DNA of 9,779 nt, taken from JAYPUG01 sp038117265. Lineage in GTDB: Bacteria; Pseudomonadota; Alphaproteobacteria; UBA6615. The translations under genes and the position numbers were made by a program. Below are positions 1 through 5,976 of the stretch, piece after piece (the first letter of the stretch is position 1; each line of letters starts with the position of its first letter). Below the pieces are notes generated by a model. It did no database searches, was not told where the DNA came from, and saw only the letters and a list, made by a program, of their open reading frames with translations. Where the stretch lies: NCBI GenBank assembly GCA_038117265.1, contig JAYOFO010000086.1, positions 1 through 9,779 on the forward strand, in the 5' to 3' direction.

Positions 1-358
1 AGCGCTCGACCCCGTAGATGTAGATCGGGTTGTAGTAGCCCATCAGGATGATCGGGGTGGCGTCGTCGCCCTCGCGGAAGGCGCGCACCATGTCGAGGGT
101 CCGCGTCACCCGCGCGCCACCCGCCTTGGCGCGCAGGCCCGCGGCCTGGATCGCCGGCCCGTCGGCCATTGGGTCGGAGAACATCACGCCGATCTCGATG
201 ATGTCGGCGCCGGCCGCCGGCAGGCCCTTGAGGAGCGCCAGGCTGGTCTCGTGGTCCGGGTCGGCCGCCATGATGAACGGGATGAAGGCCGCCCGGCCCT
301 CCTCGGCCAGCGCGGCGAAGCGCGCCTCGATCCGCCCGCTGGTGGCGCCCCGGCTCAC
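1..358 (-). CDS. trpA: tryptophan synthase alpha chain, N-terminal part (cut by window edge)
   Basis: The alpha subunit cleaves indole-3-glycerol phosphate to indole and glyceraldehyde-3-phosphate, passing indole to TrpB in the cytoplasmic alpha2beta2 complex. About 119 codons are visible; the C-terminal half lies beyond position 1. The family signature is clear: FIPFIMAADPD near residues 25-35, then IEIGVMFSDPMADGPAIQ at 54-71. The two catalytic acids (Salmonella Glu49 and Asp60) correspond to Glu55 and Asp66. MGYYNPIYIYG follows near residue 110. The start is a GTG whose last two bases form the beginning of the trpB TGA (GTGA overlap, 4 nt). A GGGAG Shine-Dalgarno-like motif sits 7 nt upstream, inside the end of trpB. 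This start gives the usual short lead-in before the first TIM-barrel strand. Overlap with trpB implies translational coupling and equal subunit output. Confidence 0.96.
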   Translation of the reverse strand, partial: MSRGATSGRIEARFAALAEEGRAAFIPFIMAADPDHETSLALLKGLPAAGADIIEIGVMFSDPMADGPAIQAAGLRAKAGGARVTRTLDMVRAFREGDDATPIILMGYYNPIYIYGVER

Positions 359-1569
359 AGTTCGACTCCCAGGGCCCGGGCGACCGTGAAGACGTCCTTG
401 TCGCCGCGCCCGCACATGTTCATGACCAGCAGATGGTCGGGCGGCAGGTCGGGGGCGATCTTCGCGACATGCGCGAGCGCATGGGAGGGCTCGAGCGCGG
501 GGATGATCCCCTCGAGGCGGGTGCAGAGCTGGAAGGCCGCGAGCGCCTCGGTGTCGGTGATCGCCACATATTCGACCCGGCCGAGATCGTGCAGCCAGGA
601 ATGCTCGGGTCCGATGCCGGGATAGTCGAGGCCGGCGGAGATCGAGTGGCCATCGAGAATCTGCCCGTCATCGTCCTGCAGCAGGAAGGTGCGGTTGCCG
701 TGCAGGACGCCCGGCCGTCCGCCGGTCAGCGAGGCGGCGTGTGCGCCGGTCTCGACGCCGTGTCCGGCCGCCTCGACGCCGATGATCCGCACCTCTGGGT
801 CGTCGAGGAAGGGATGGAACAGGCCCATCGCGTTCGAGCCGCCGCCGATCGCCGCGATCAGGCTGTCGGGCAGGCGCCCCTCGGCGGCCTGCATCTGCTC
901 GCGGGTCTCCTTGCCGATCACCGACTGAAAGTCGCGGACCATCGCGGGGTAGGGGTGCGGGCCGGCGACCGTGCCGATCAGGTAGTAGGTGTCGTCGACG
1001 TTGGCGACCCAGTCGCGCAGCGCCTCATTCATGGCGTCCTTCAGGGTCGCCGTGCCGCTGGTGACGGGGATCACCTCGGCGCCCAGCAGCTTCATGCGGA
1101 ACACGTTGGGGGCCTGACGCTCGATGTCGGTCGCGCCCATATAGACGACGCAGTCCAGGCCGAAGCGCGCGCACACGGTCGCGGTCGCCACGCCGTGCTG
1201 GCCGGCGCCCGTCTCGGCGATGATCCGCTTCTTGCCCATGCGCTGGGCGAGCAGGATCTGGCCCATGCAATTGTTGATCTTGTGCGCGCCGGTGTGGTTC
1301 AGCTCGTCGCGCTTGAAATAGATCTTGGCGCCGCCGAAATGCTCGGTCAGCCGCTCGGCGAAGTAGAGCGGGCTCGGCCGGCCGACATAGTGGGCCAGAT
1401 AGTCGTCCAGTTCGGCCTGGAACGACGGGTCCGCGCGGGCCGCGTCATAGGCCTTCTCGACCTCAAGAATCAGCGGCATCAGCGTCTCGGCGACGTAGCG
1501 TCCGCCGAAGATGCCGAAATGCCCGAACTCGTCGGGGCCGTTGCGGTAGGTGTTGGGTTCCGCGCTCAT
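355..1569 (-). CDS. trpB: tryptophan synthase beta chain
   Basis: This PLP enzyme condenses indole with L-serine to give L-tryptophan. The 404 residues match the usual family length. GIFGGRYVAETLMP is near residues 19-32. RDELNHTGAHKINN at 87-100 carries the PLP Schiff-base lysine, Lys97. AETGAGQHG at 118-126 holds the catalytic glutamate, Glu119. GGGSNAMG at 242-249 is the phosphate-binding loop, and HSISAGLDYPGIGPEH is at 308-323. The C-terminal CGRGDKD is at 386-392; there the residue that normally contacts the PLP pyridine nitrogen (Ser377 in Salmonella) is Cys386. The ATG start has only a weak upstream GAAG. Upstream, 52 bp separate it from trpF and hold a promoter-like pair of hexamers. 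The stop overlaps the trpA GTG. Confidence 0.98.
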   Translation of the reverse strand: MSAEPNTYRNGPDEFGHFGIFGGRYVAETLMPLILEVEKAYDAARADPSFQAELDDYLAHYVGRPSPLYFAERLTEHFGGAKIYFKRDELNHTGAHKINNCMGQILLAQRMGKKRIIAETGAGQHGVATATVCARFGLDCVVYMGATDIERQAPNVFRMKLLGAEVIPVTSGTATLKDAMNEALRDWVANVDDTYYLIGTVAGPHPYPAMVRDFQSVIGKETREQMQAAEGRLPDSLIAAIGGGSNAMGLFHPFLDDPEVRIIGVEAAGHGVETGAHAASLTGGRPGVLHGNRTFLLQDDDGQILDGHSISAGLDYPGIGPEHSWLHDLGRVEYVAITDTEALAAFQLCTRLEGIIPALEPSHALAHVAKIAPDLPPDHLLVMNMCGRGDKDVFTVARALGVEL

Positions 1570-1583
1570 GATGCTTCGGCGTG

Positions 1584-1610
1584 GTTATACACAAGGCGAC
1601 GCGCGCTCAA
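1584..1610 (-). promoter_or_regulatory. weak candidate promoter for trpB
   Basis: Read on the minus strand, TTGAGC (1605-1610) and TATAAC (1584-1589) are separated by 15 nt in the 52-bp trpF-trpB gap. TATAAC is a good -10, but the spacer is shorter than the preferred 16-18 nt. Transcription would begin about 8 nt before the trpB ATG, leaving almost no leader. No trp leader peptide or attenuator hairpin is visible. It could be chance. Confidence 0.25.
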
Positions 1611-1621
1611 CAGGCGGCGAA

Positions 1622-2269
1622 TCAAAGGTTTTTAACCTCTTCCAGGAACTCGCGGATTCGCGCCGGGTCCTTCCGGCCCGGCGCGGCCTCCACGCCCGAC
1701 GACACATCGACGATCGCCGCGCCCGAGGCGAGCACCGCCTCGACCACATTGTCGGGGTCGAGCCCGCCCGCGAGCATCCACGGCACCGGCCATTCCTCGC
1801 CCGACAGCAGGGTCCAGTCGAACGCCAGCGCGTTGCCGCCGGGCAGCGCACCGGCCATGTCTTTCGGGGCCTTGGCGTCGAACATCAGCCAGTCGACCGC
1901 GCCGGCATAGTCGTGGGCCGACGCGACGTCGCCGGCATCGGCGACCTTGATCGCCTTCATCACCGGCAGGCCGGTGCGCTCGCGGATGTCGAGGCAGCGA
2001 TCGGGCGTCTCGCTGCCGTGCAGCTGCAGCATGTCGAGCGTCACCTTCGCGAGCACCCGGTCGAGCAGCGCATCGTCGGGGTCGACGAACAGGCCGACCT
2101 TGACGACGCCGTCGGGCACTTGGGCCGCGAGTTCGGCAGCCGCTTCAGGCGAAACCGCGCGCGGGCTCGGCGGATAGAAGACGAGGCCGACGAAGCGCGC
2201 CCCGGCCGCGACGGCCGTGCGCATGGCCTCGGCGTCGTTGATGCCGCAGATCTTGGCCAGCACGCGCAT
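1622..2269 (-). CDS. trpF: phosphoribosylanthranilate isomerase
   Basis: TrpF performs the Amadori rearrangement of N-(5'-phosphoribosyl)anthranilate to CdRP, the third step of tryptophan synthesis. The 215-residue single TIM barrel has the usual length for a stand-alone TrpF. The general base is Cys8 in AKICGI near the N terminus, and the general acid is Asp131 in WLMFDAKAP. FYPPSPR is at 31-37. The phosphate-binding loops are LAGGLDPDNV (166-175) and DVSSGVE (188-194), followed by GRKD. The ATG shares one base with the pyrF stop (TGATG), so translation is probably coupled to pyrF. The fusion with trpC seen in enterics is absent. The trpF-trpB-trpA order with trpF first is common in alphaproteobacteria. 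Confidence 0.97.
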   Translation of the reverse strand: MRVLAKICGINDAEAMRTAVAAGARFVGLVFYPPSPRAVSPEAAAELAAQVPDGVVKVGLFVDPDDALLDRVLAKVTLDMLQLHGSETPDRCLDIRERTGLPVMKAIKVADAGDVASAHDYAGAVDWLMFDAKAPKDMAGALPGGNALAFDWTLLSGEEWPVPWMLAGGLDPDNVVEAVLASGAAIVDVSSGVEAAPGRKDPARIREFLEEVKNL

Positions 2270-2988
2270 CAGCCGAGGCCGAGCTCTTCGGCGATGCGCG
2301 CCGCGGCGCCCGCCGGGTCGTCGGCCCCGGTGATCGGCCGGCCGATCACCAGGATGTCGGCGCCGCGGTCGCGCGCCTGGGTCGGGGTGGTGATGCGCTT
2401 CTGGTCGCCCGTGGTCGCCCAGTCGGGCCGGATTCCGGGGACGATCAGCCGGAAGCCGGGGCCGCAGGCGGCGCGGATGGGTTCGATCTCGGCGGGCGAG
2501 CAGACGACCCCGTCGAGGCCGTGGGCCTGGGTGAGCCGCGCCAGGCGGACCACCTGCTCGCCGGCCGGCGCCGACTGGCCGACCGATGTCAGGTCGGCGT
2601 CGTCGAGGCTGGTCAGCACCGTCACCGCGATCACCAGCGGTCGTGTCGCGCCGGCGCCTTCGGCCGCCTCGCGGGCGGCATCCAGCATGGCCGGGCCGCC
2701 CGAGGCGTGGACGTTGACGATCGCCGCGCCGAGGCCTGCGACGGCGCGGACGGCGCCGGCGACCGTGTTCGGAATGTCATGGAACTTCAGGTCGAGGAAG
2801 ACCGGCAGGCCGAGATCGACGATCCGGCGCACCCCGTCGGCCCCGTTGGCCGCGAAGAATTCGAGCCCCACCTTCACGCCGCCCACATGGCCGCGCACGG
2901 CGGCGGCCCAGGCGCAGGCGCGCTCGAGGTCCGGCGTGTCCAGGGCTACGAAGACGGGGTTTGCGGGAAGCTGCAGCGTGTCGGTCAT
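2269..2988 (-). CDS. pyrF: orotidine 5'-phosphate decarboxylase
   Basis: PyrF decarboxylates OMP to UMP, the last step of de novo pyrimidine synthesis, as a cytoplasmic homodimer. The protein has 239 residues, normal for the bacterial short form. The catalytic tetrad is visible as Lys39 (VKVGLEFF) and the DLKFHD motif with Asp66, Lys68 and Asp71. Phosphate and pyrimidine contacts follow in VPGIRP (183-188), DQKR (195-198) and VIGRPI (214-219). The ATG is preceded by GCGGGA, a usable Shine-Dalgarno sequence, 48 bp after the AGE-family gene. The stop shares a base with the trpF ATG. A perfect 22-bp palindrome lies in the codons for VIGRPIT. Confidence 0.97.
   Translation of the reverse strand: MTDTLQLPANPVFVALDTPDLERACAWAAAVRGHVGGVKVGLEFFAANGADGVRRIVDLGLPVFLDLKFHDIPNTVAGAVRAVAGLGAAIVNVHASGGPAMLDAAREAAEGAGATRPLVIAVTVLTSLDDADLTSVGQSAPAGEQVVRLARLTQAHGLDGVVCSPAEIEPIRAACGPGFRLIVPGIRPDWATTGDQKRITTPTQARDRGADILVIGRPITGADDPAGAAARIAEELGLG
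2329..2350. repeat. perfect 22-bp palindrome inside pyrF
   Basis: Two 11-bp arms meet with no spacer, centred between 2339 and 2340; every base pairs with its partner. As RNA it could fold into a 9-bp stem with a CCGG loop. It covers the conserved VIGRPIT codons about 60 nt before the trpF start. Part of the symmetry is forced by the protein motif, so a regulatory role is not shown. Confidence 0.5.
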
Positions 2989-3036
2989 GGCGTCCCGCTT
3001 CTAGCAGAGGCGGCGCGGATCGGGAACCTGGGTGTG

Positions 3037-4221
3037 CTATGCGAGCGTTTCGATGCCGTCGCGCACCCGCAGCACCTCGGTGAGCGCCAGGAACAGGTGA
3101 TAGAAGCTCGATGCCGGCGCGCTCTCGGCGAAGCCGCGCCCGCCGCGGTCGAGATGGTCCTGCCAGTTGCCGTGACCGACCGCGAGATAGAGGGTGAACA
3201 GGCGCTCGAGCAGGGCCGCGAGCCGTGCCGAAGCGTCCGGATCGCCGGCCGAACCTGCGGCCTCGATGCACGCGAGCTGCGCCTTGATCGCCTCGGTCTG
3301 GACCCACAGCCGCTTGTCGGAATCGTGGATGTCTCCGCCCCGCAGGACTGCGTCGAATCCGAGGCCGGCGGCGGGCCCCGCGTCGTGGTCGGTGCCGCGG
3401 TCCTCGGCGAACCGGTAGAGCGCGCCCGCGAGGTCGGATATGTCGATTCCACGCGCGCGTCCATACTGATACAGCAGCCAGCACCATTCGAAATGATGGC
3501 CCGGTTCGACGATCCGGCCCTCGGTGCCCGGCGCGGCCGACCAGTCGGGACCGAAGAACTCGCCCAGGGTCCCCGTCGCAGAATCGAAAAATCGCGTGCG
3601 GAACAGCTCGACGATGGTGTCGGCACGCGCCAGCCAGTCCGGCGCACCGGTGGCGGCGTGCATGGCGAGCAGTGCCTCCAGCAGATGCATGTGGGGGTTC
3701 TGCCGGCGCGGCAGGCCGCGCCCCGGGTTCTCGAAATAGCCGCCATGCGCAGGGTCGGCCAGGGCGGAATCGAGGAAGGCCATCGTGCGATCCGCCCACG
3801 CCAACGCCTTTGGATCGCCGCTGGCGCGGTGGTACCAGGCGCATGCGAACAGCACGAAGGCCTGTTCGTAGGCCTCGATCCGCGCGTCCGCCGGGGCCCC
3901 GTCGCGCCGGACCGAGAACACGAACCCGCCGCCCGGTTCGTGCCAGTGGTTTTCGGTCATGAACCTGAATCCGTGCGCGGCGGCATCCAGTGCGGACGGG
4001 CTGCCGGCGGGCGGCGTCCAGCCGAGCAGGTGGGCGTGGCTGTAGACATAGACCTGGCGCGCCTGGACGCGCAGGCGCTTGTCGCGGTCGAACAGCGGCT
4101 TGCCGTCGAGGGTCAGCGCCTCGGTGAAGCCGCCCTGCTCGGTGTCGAGCCCCGCATGGGACCACAGCGGCAGGGCGTGCCCGGCGAGCCAGGTGCGGAT
4201 CTGTTCGGCGGCGACGGTCAT
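3037..4221 (-). CDS. AGE-family sugar 2-epimerase/isomerase
   Basis: This protein is in the N-acylglucosamine 2-epimerase family of (alpha/alpha)6-barrel enzymes, which includes N-acylglucosamine epimerase, YihS-type aldose-ketose isomerase, cellobiose epimerase and the mannose-6-phosphate isomerase Pmi of rhizobia. The 394 residues fit the family. KRLRVQARQVYVYSHA (48-63) holds the conserved Arg55. QNPHMHLLEALLA (174-186), EPGHHFEWCWLL (239-250) with His242/His243, KRLWVQTEAI and SSFYHL with His375 match the active-site positions. There is no signal peptide. The substrate cannot be read from sequence; mannose/fructose or their phosphates are plausible. The ATG at 4221 overlaps the upstream gene's TGA as ATGA. 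The open frame runs further upstream, but that extension is arginine-rich out-of-frame coding and lacks family similarity. No clear ribosome binding site is seen, consistent with coupling. Confidence 0.88.
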   Translation of the reverse strand: MTVAAEQIRTWLAGHALPLWSHAGLDTEQGGFTEALTLDGKPLFDRDKRLRVQARQVYVYSHAHLLGWTPPAGSPSALDAAAHGFRFMTENHWHEPGGGFVFSVRRDGAPADARIEAYEQAFVLFACAWYHRASGDPKALAWADRTMAFLDSALADPAHGGYFENPGRGLPRRQNPHMHLLEALLAMHAATGAPDWLARADTIVELFRTRFFDSATGTLGEFFGPDWSAAPGTEGRIVEPGHHFEWCWLLYQYGRARGIDISDLAGALYRFAEDRGTDHDAGPAAGLGFDAVLRGGDIHDSDKRLWVQTEAIKAQLACIEAAGSAGDPDASARLAALLERLFTLYLAVGHGNWQDHLDRGGRGFAESAPASSFYHLFLALTEVLRVRDGIETLA

Positions 4222-5168
4222 GGCGCCACCTGTGCGACCAGCAGTTCGGCCGCGGCGAGGTCCTCGAGCGCGGTGCCGACCGACTTGAACAGGGTGATCT
4301 GGTCGTCCGCGGTCCGTCCGGGATGGCGCCCGTCGCACAGTTCGAACAAATCCGCCGCGATGCCGTTGGGCGCAAGCGCGCCGGATTCGAGCGCCTGGAC
4401 GATGTCGCCGGCCTCCCTGGTCGCGCCCTCGCGCGTGTCGACGAACACCGTTGCGCGCCGGATCGCATCGTCGTCGGCCTCGCGCATGTTTGGCCGGAAG
4501 CCGCCCACCAGGTCGACATGGGTGCCGGGTGTCAGCCAGGCGCCGGCCAGGACCGGCGTTCGCGCCGTCGTCGCGCAGCTCACGATGTCGGCATCGCGAA
4601 GGGCCGCCGGCAGGTCGGTGACGGCCTCGGCGGTGAAACCCGCATCGGCGAAATCGCGCGCGACGCGCCTCGCGGCCTCCGGGTTGCGGCCCCAGATGCC
4701 GACATGCGCGATCGGCCGCATGGCGGCATGCGCGGCAATCAGTTCGGGCGCGAGGCGGCCCGTCCCCACGACCACCAGGCGGGTGGCGTCGTCGCGGGCG
4801 AGAAACGAGGCGGCGAGCGCCGAGGCGGCGGCGGTCCGCCGCGCGGTCAGGGCCGGGCCGTCGATCAGGGCGCGGGGCGTGCCCGTCGCCCCGTCGAGCA
4901 GCAGGTAGGCGCCCTGGACCGAGGGAAGGCCGCGCGCCGGGTTGTCAGGATGGATGGTCACGGTCTTGACGCCGATATGGCGGGGCGGCCGGGCGGCATC
5001 CCAGGCCGGCATCAGCAGCAGGGTGGCCTCGCCGTCGCCGTCCAGCGGCACGGTGTGGTGATGACGCACGGGCACCGTCGCGCCGGAGCGGAACGCGGCC
5101 TGCAGGGCCGGCACGAGGCGCGCGGCGTCGAGATGGGCGTTCACGGTGTCGGCGTCGAACGTCCGCAC
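4218..5168 (-). CDS. ornithine cyclodeaminase/mu-crystallin family protein, likely ketimine reductase
   Basis: This 316-residue NAD(P)-dependent oxidoreductase belongs to the OCD/mu-crystallin family. GVKTVTIHPDNPARGLPSVQ (66-85) carries the conserved Lys68. The substrate-binding ALTARRTAAASALAA segment is at 106-120. A Rossmann GTG loop (VVVGTGRLAPELI) is at 132-144, and FKSVGTALEDLAAAELL is near the C terminus. The position of the catalytic aspartate of true ornithine cyclodeaminase (VGGDCPGKTE) reads VGGFRPNMREADDD at 221-234, with Phe224 in place of Asp. This resembles mu-crystallin (VGASRPDWRE) and pyrroline-2-carboxylate reductases. An imine-reducing role is therefore better supported than cyclodeamination; the substrate is unknown. 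The GTG start lies 8 bp after the lapA stop with no good ribosome binding site, so coupling is likely. Its stop overlaps the AGE-family ATG. Confidence 0.85.
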   Translation of the reverse strand: MRTFDADTVNAHLDAARLVPALQAAFRSGATVPVRHHHTVPLDGDGEATLLLMPAWDAARPPRHIGVKTVTIHPDNPARGLPSVQGAYLLLDGATGTPRALIDGPALTARRTAAASALAASFLARDDATRLVVVGTGRLAPELIAAHAAMRPIAHVGIWGRNPEAARRVARDFADAGFTAEAVTDLPAALRDADIVSCATTARTPVLAGAWLTPGTHVDLVGGFRPNMREADDDAIRRATVFVDTREGATREAGDIVQALESGALAPNGIAADLFELCDGRHPGRTADDQITLFKSVGTALEDLAAAELLVAQVAP

Positions 5169-5176
5169 GGGCGGTG

Positions 5177-5506
5177 TCAGTCGATCGTGGCGGGCGGCCG
5201 CGCGGTCGCGTTCGCCTGCTCGGCGTCGAGGTGGTGCTGCATCTCCTCGACGTTGCGCTCGAGCGTGCGGATTCGCGCACGGCGTTCGCGCGCGAGGCGG
5301 CGCGTCGGGCCGGCCGATATCCAGCCGAGCATCATGCCGGCGAGCAGGCCGAGCCCGGCTCCGACGAAGACGTAGGCGAACAGCGGCCAGGAGACGACGA
5401 GGTCGAAGGGGAACAGGTCCACGTCGGCCGGCGCGCGGTTGTAGACCGCGAACACGACCAGGACGATCGCGAGGGGCACGGTGATGAGCCAGCGCAGGCG
5501 GTTCAC
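5177..5506 (-). CDS. lapA: LapA family (DUF1049) small inner-membrane protein
   Basis: The 109-residue protein has two hydrophobic helices, about residues 5-22 (LRWLITVPLAIVLVVFAVYN) and 39-63 (SWPLFAYVFVGAGLGLLAGMMLGW). The conserved DLFPFDLVVSWPL loop lies between them. A charged, coiled-coil-like cytoplasmic tail with an arginine-rich start (TRRLARERRARIRTLE) covers about 68-98. This matches the LapA/DUF1049 family; in E. coli LapA acts with LapB in lipopolysaccharide assembly, but the alphaproteobacterial role is less certain. The chosen GTG start has AGGGAA about 8 nt upstream and begins just before the first membrane helix. A longer reading from 5557 would add 17 residues of no recognisable type. 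It sits after ihfB, a common alphaproteobacterial arrangement. Confidence 0.9.
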   Translation of the reverse strand: MNRLRWLITVPLAIVLVVFAVYNRAPADVDLFPFDLVVSWPLFAYVFVGAGLGLLAGMMLGWISAGPTRRLARERRARIRTLERNVEEMQHHLDAEQANATARPPATID

Positions 5507-5542
5507 GGGCGTTCCCTGTCGTGCCGGGGTGGGCGGATGCGA

Positions 5543-5556
5543 TGCGGCATGCCGCA
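5543..5556. repeat. perfect 14-bp palindrome in the ihfB-lapA gap
   Basis: TGCGGCATGCCGCA is a fully symmetric 14-bp site in the 115-bp gap between ihfB and lapA, about 37 bp before the lapA GTG. It could be a protein-binding operator or fold as a 5-bp stem with a CATG loop. No T-run follows on either strand, so it is not a classical terminator. Nothing else recognisable was seen in the gap apart from the lapA ribosome binding site. Confidence 0.4.
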
Positions 5557-5621
5557 CCGGGATGTTTCGAATCCGACTTTAGCGCAATCGCCGAAAGATT
5601 GAACGGCGTCGACGTCCGCGA

Positions 5622-5903
5622 TCATTCGCCGTTGAGGCGCTCGCGAAGTTCCTTGCCGGTCTTGAAGTAGGGGACCGCCTTGGCCGAGACGTCGACCGCT
5701 TCGCCGGTGCGCGGGTTGCGGCCCGTGCGCGCCGCGCGGCGCTTGACCGAGAACGCGCCGAAACCGCGCAGCTCCACCCGGTCGCCGCGTGCCAGTGCCG
5801 CCGTGATCTCCTCGAGAATCGTCGACACGATGCGCTCGGCATCGCGCTGCAGAAGGTGCGGATTCCGTTCGGCCAGGCGCTGAATCAACTCCGACTTGGT
5901 CAT
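5622..5903 (-). CDS. ihfB: integration host factor beta subunit
   Basis: IHF beta pairs with IhfA to bend DNA sharply at specific sites in the nucleoid. The 93 residues fit the family (about 93-100). MTKSELIQRLAERNPHL begins the helical dimer domain. RVELRGFGAFSVKRR (42-56) leads into the DNA-binding arm, where RNPRTGE (62-68) carries the intercalating proline Pro64. The end, YFKTGKELRERLN, is typical. The upstream in-frame extension to 6017 has no family similarity. The ATG at 5903 has a strong GGGGGG Shine-Dalgarno run 6 nt upstream. IHF beta rather than HU is preferred because of the RNPRTGE arm and the rpsA-linked locus. Two hairpins and a -35-like site lie upstream. Confidence 0.95.
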   Translation of the reverse strand: MTKSELIQRLAERNPHLLQRDAERIVSTILEEITAALARGDRVELRGFGAFSVKRRAARTGRNPRTGEAVDVSAKAVPYFKTGKELRERLNGE

Positions 5904-5913
5904 TGTTACCCCC

Positions 5914-5931
5914 CGGGATGGCTCCATCCCG
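5914..5931 (-). promoter_or_regulatory. hairpin next to the ihfB Shine-Dalgarno
   Basis: On the minus strand CGGGATG pairs with CATCCCG around a GAGC loop (the next pair can also close, leaving a 2-nt loop). The 3' arm runs straight into the G-run that serves as the ihfB ribosome binding site, 10 nt from the ATG. Folding could affect ribosome access. There is no U-tract, so it is unlikely to be a terminator. Confidence 0.5.
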
Positions 5932-5937
5932 TCATTA

Positions 5938-5956
5938 CGCCTTCGCCCCGAAGGCG
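5938..5956 (-). promoter_or_regulatory. second hairpin in the sppA-ihfB gap
   Basis: A perfect 7-bp stem (CGCCTTC/GAAGGCG) with a 5-nt loop lies 20 nt after the sppA stop. On the minus strand it is followed by TAATGACGGG and not by a U-tract. It may be a leader element of ihfB, a processing site, or a weak 3' stabiliser of upstream mRNA. Confidence 0.45.
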
Positions 5957-5976
5957 TCGCTGGAGCAGATATCGCC

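Noticed and set aside
1570..1621. trp attenuator or leader peptide before trpB
   Set aside because: The gap is 52 bp with no Trp-rich short frame and no alternative hairpins.
1626..1638. AGGTT/AACCT inverted repeat at the trpF stop as a terminator
   Set aside because: Only 5 bp of mostly weak pairing, partly inside the coding end, without a following U-tract; trpB follows at once.
4222..4338. N-terminal extension of the AGE-family gene
   Set aside because: The 39 extra residues are Arg/Gly-rich and overlap the end of the OCD-like gene; the ATG at 4221 gives a typical family N terminus and an ATGA overlap.
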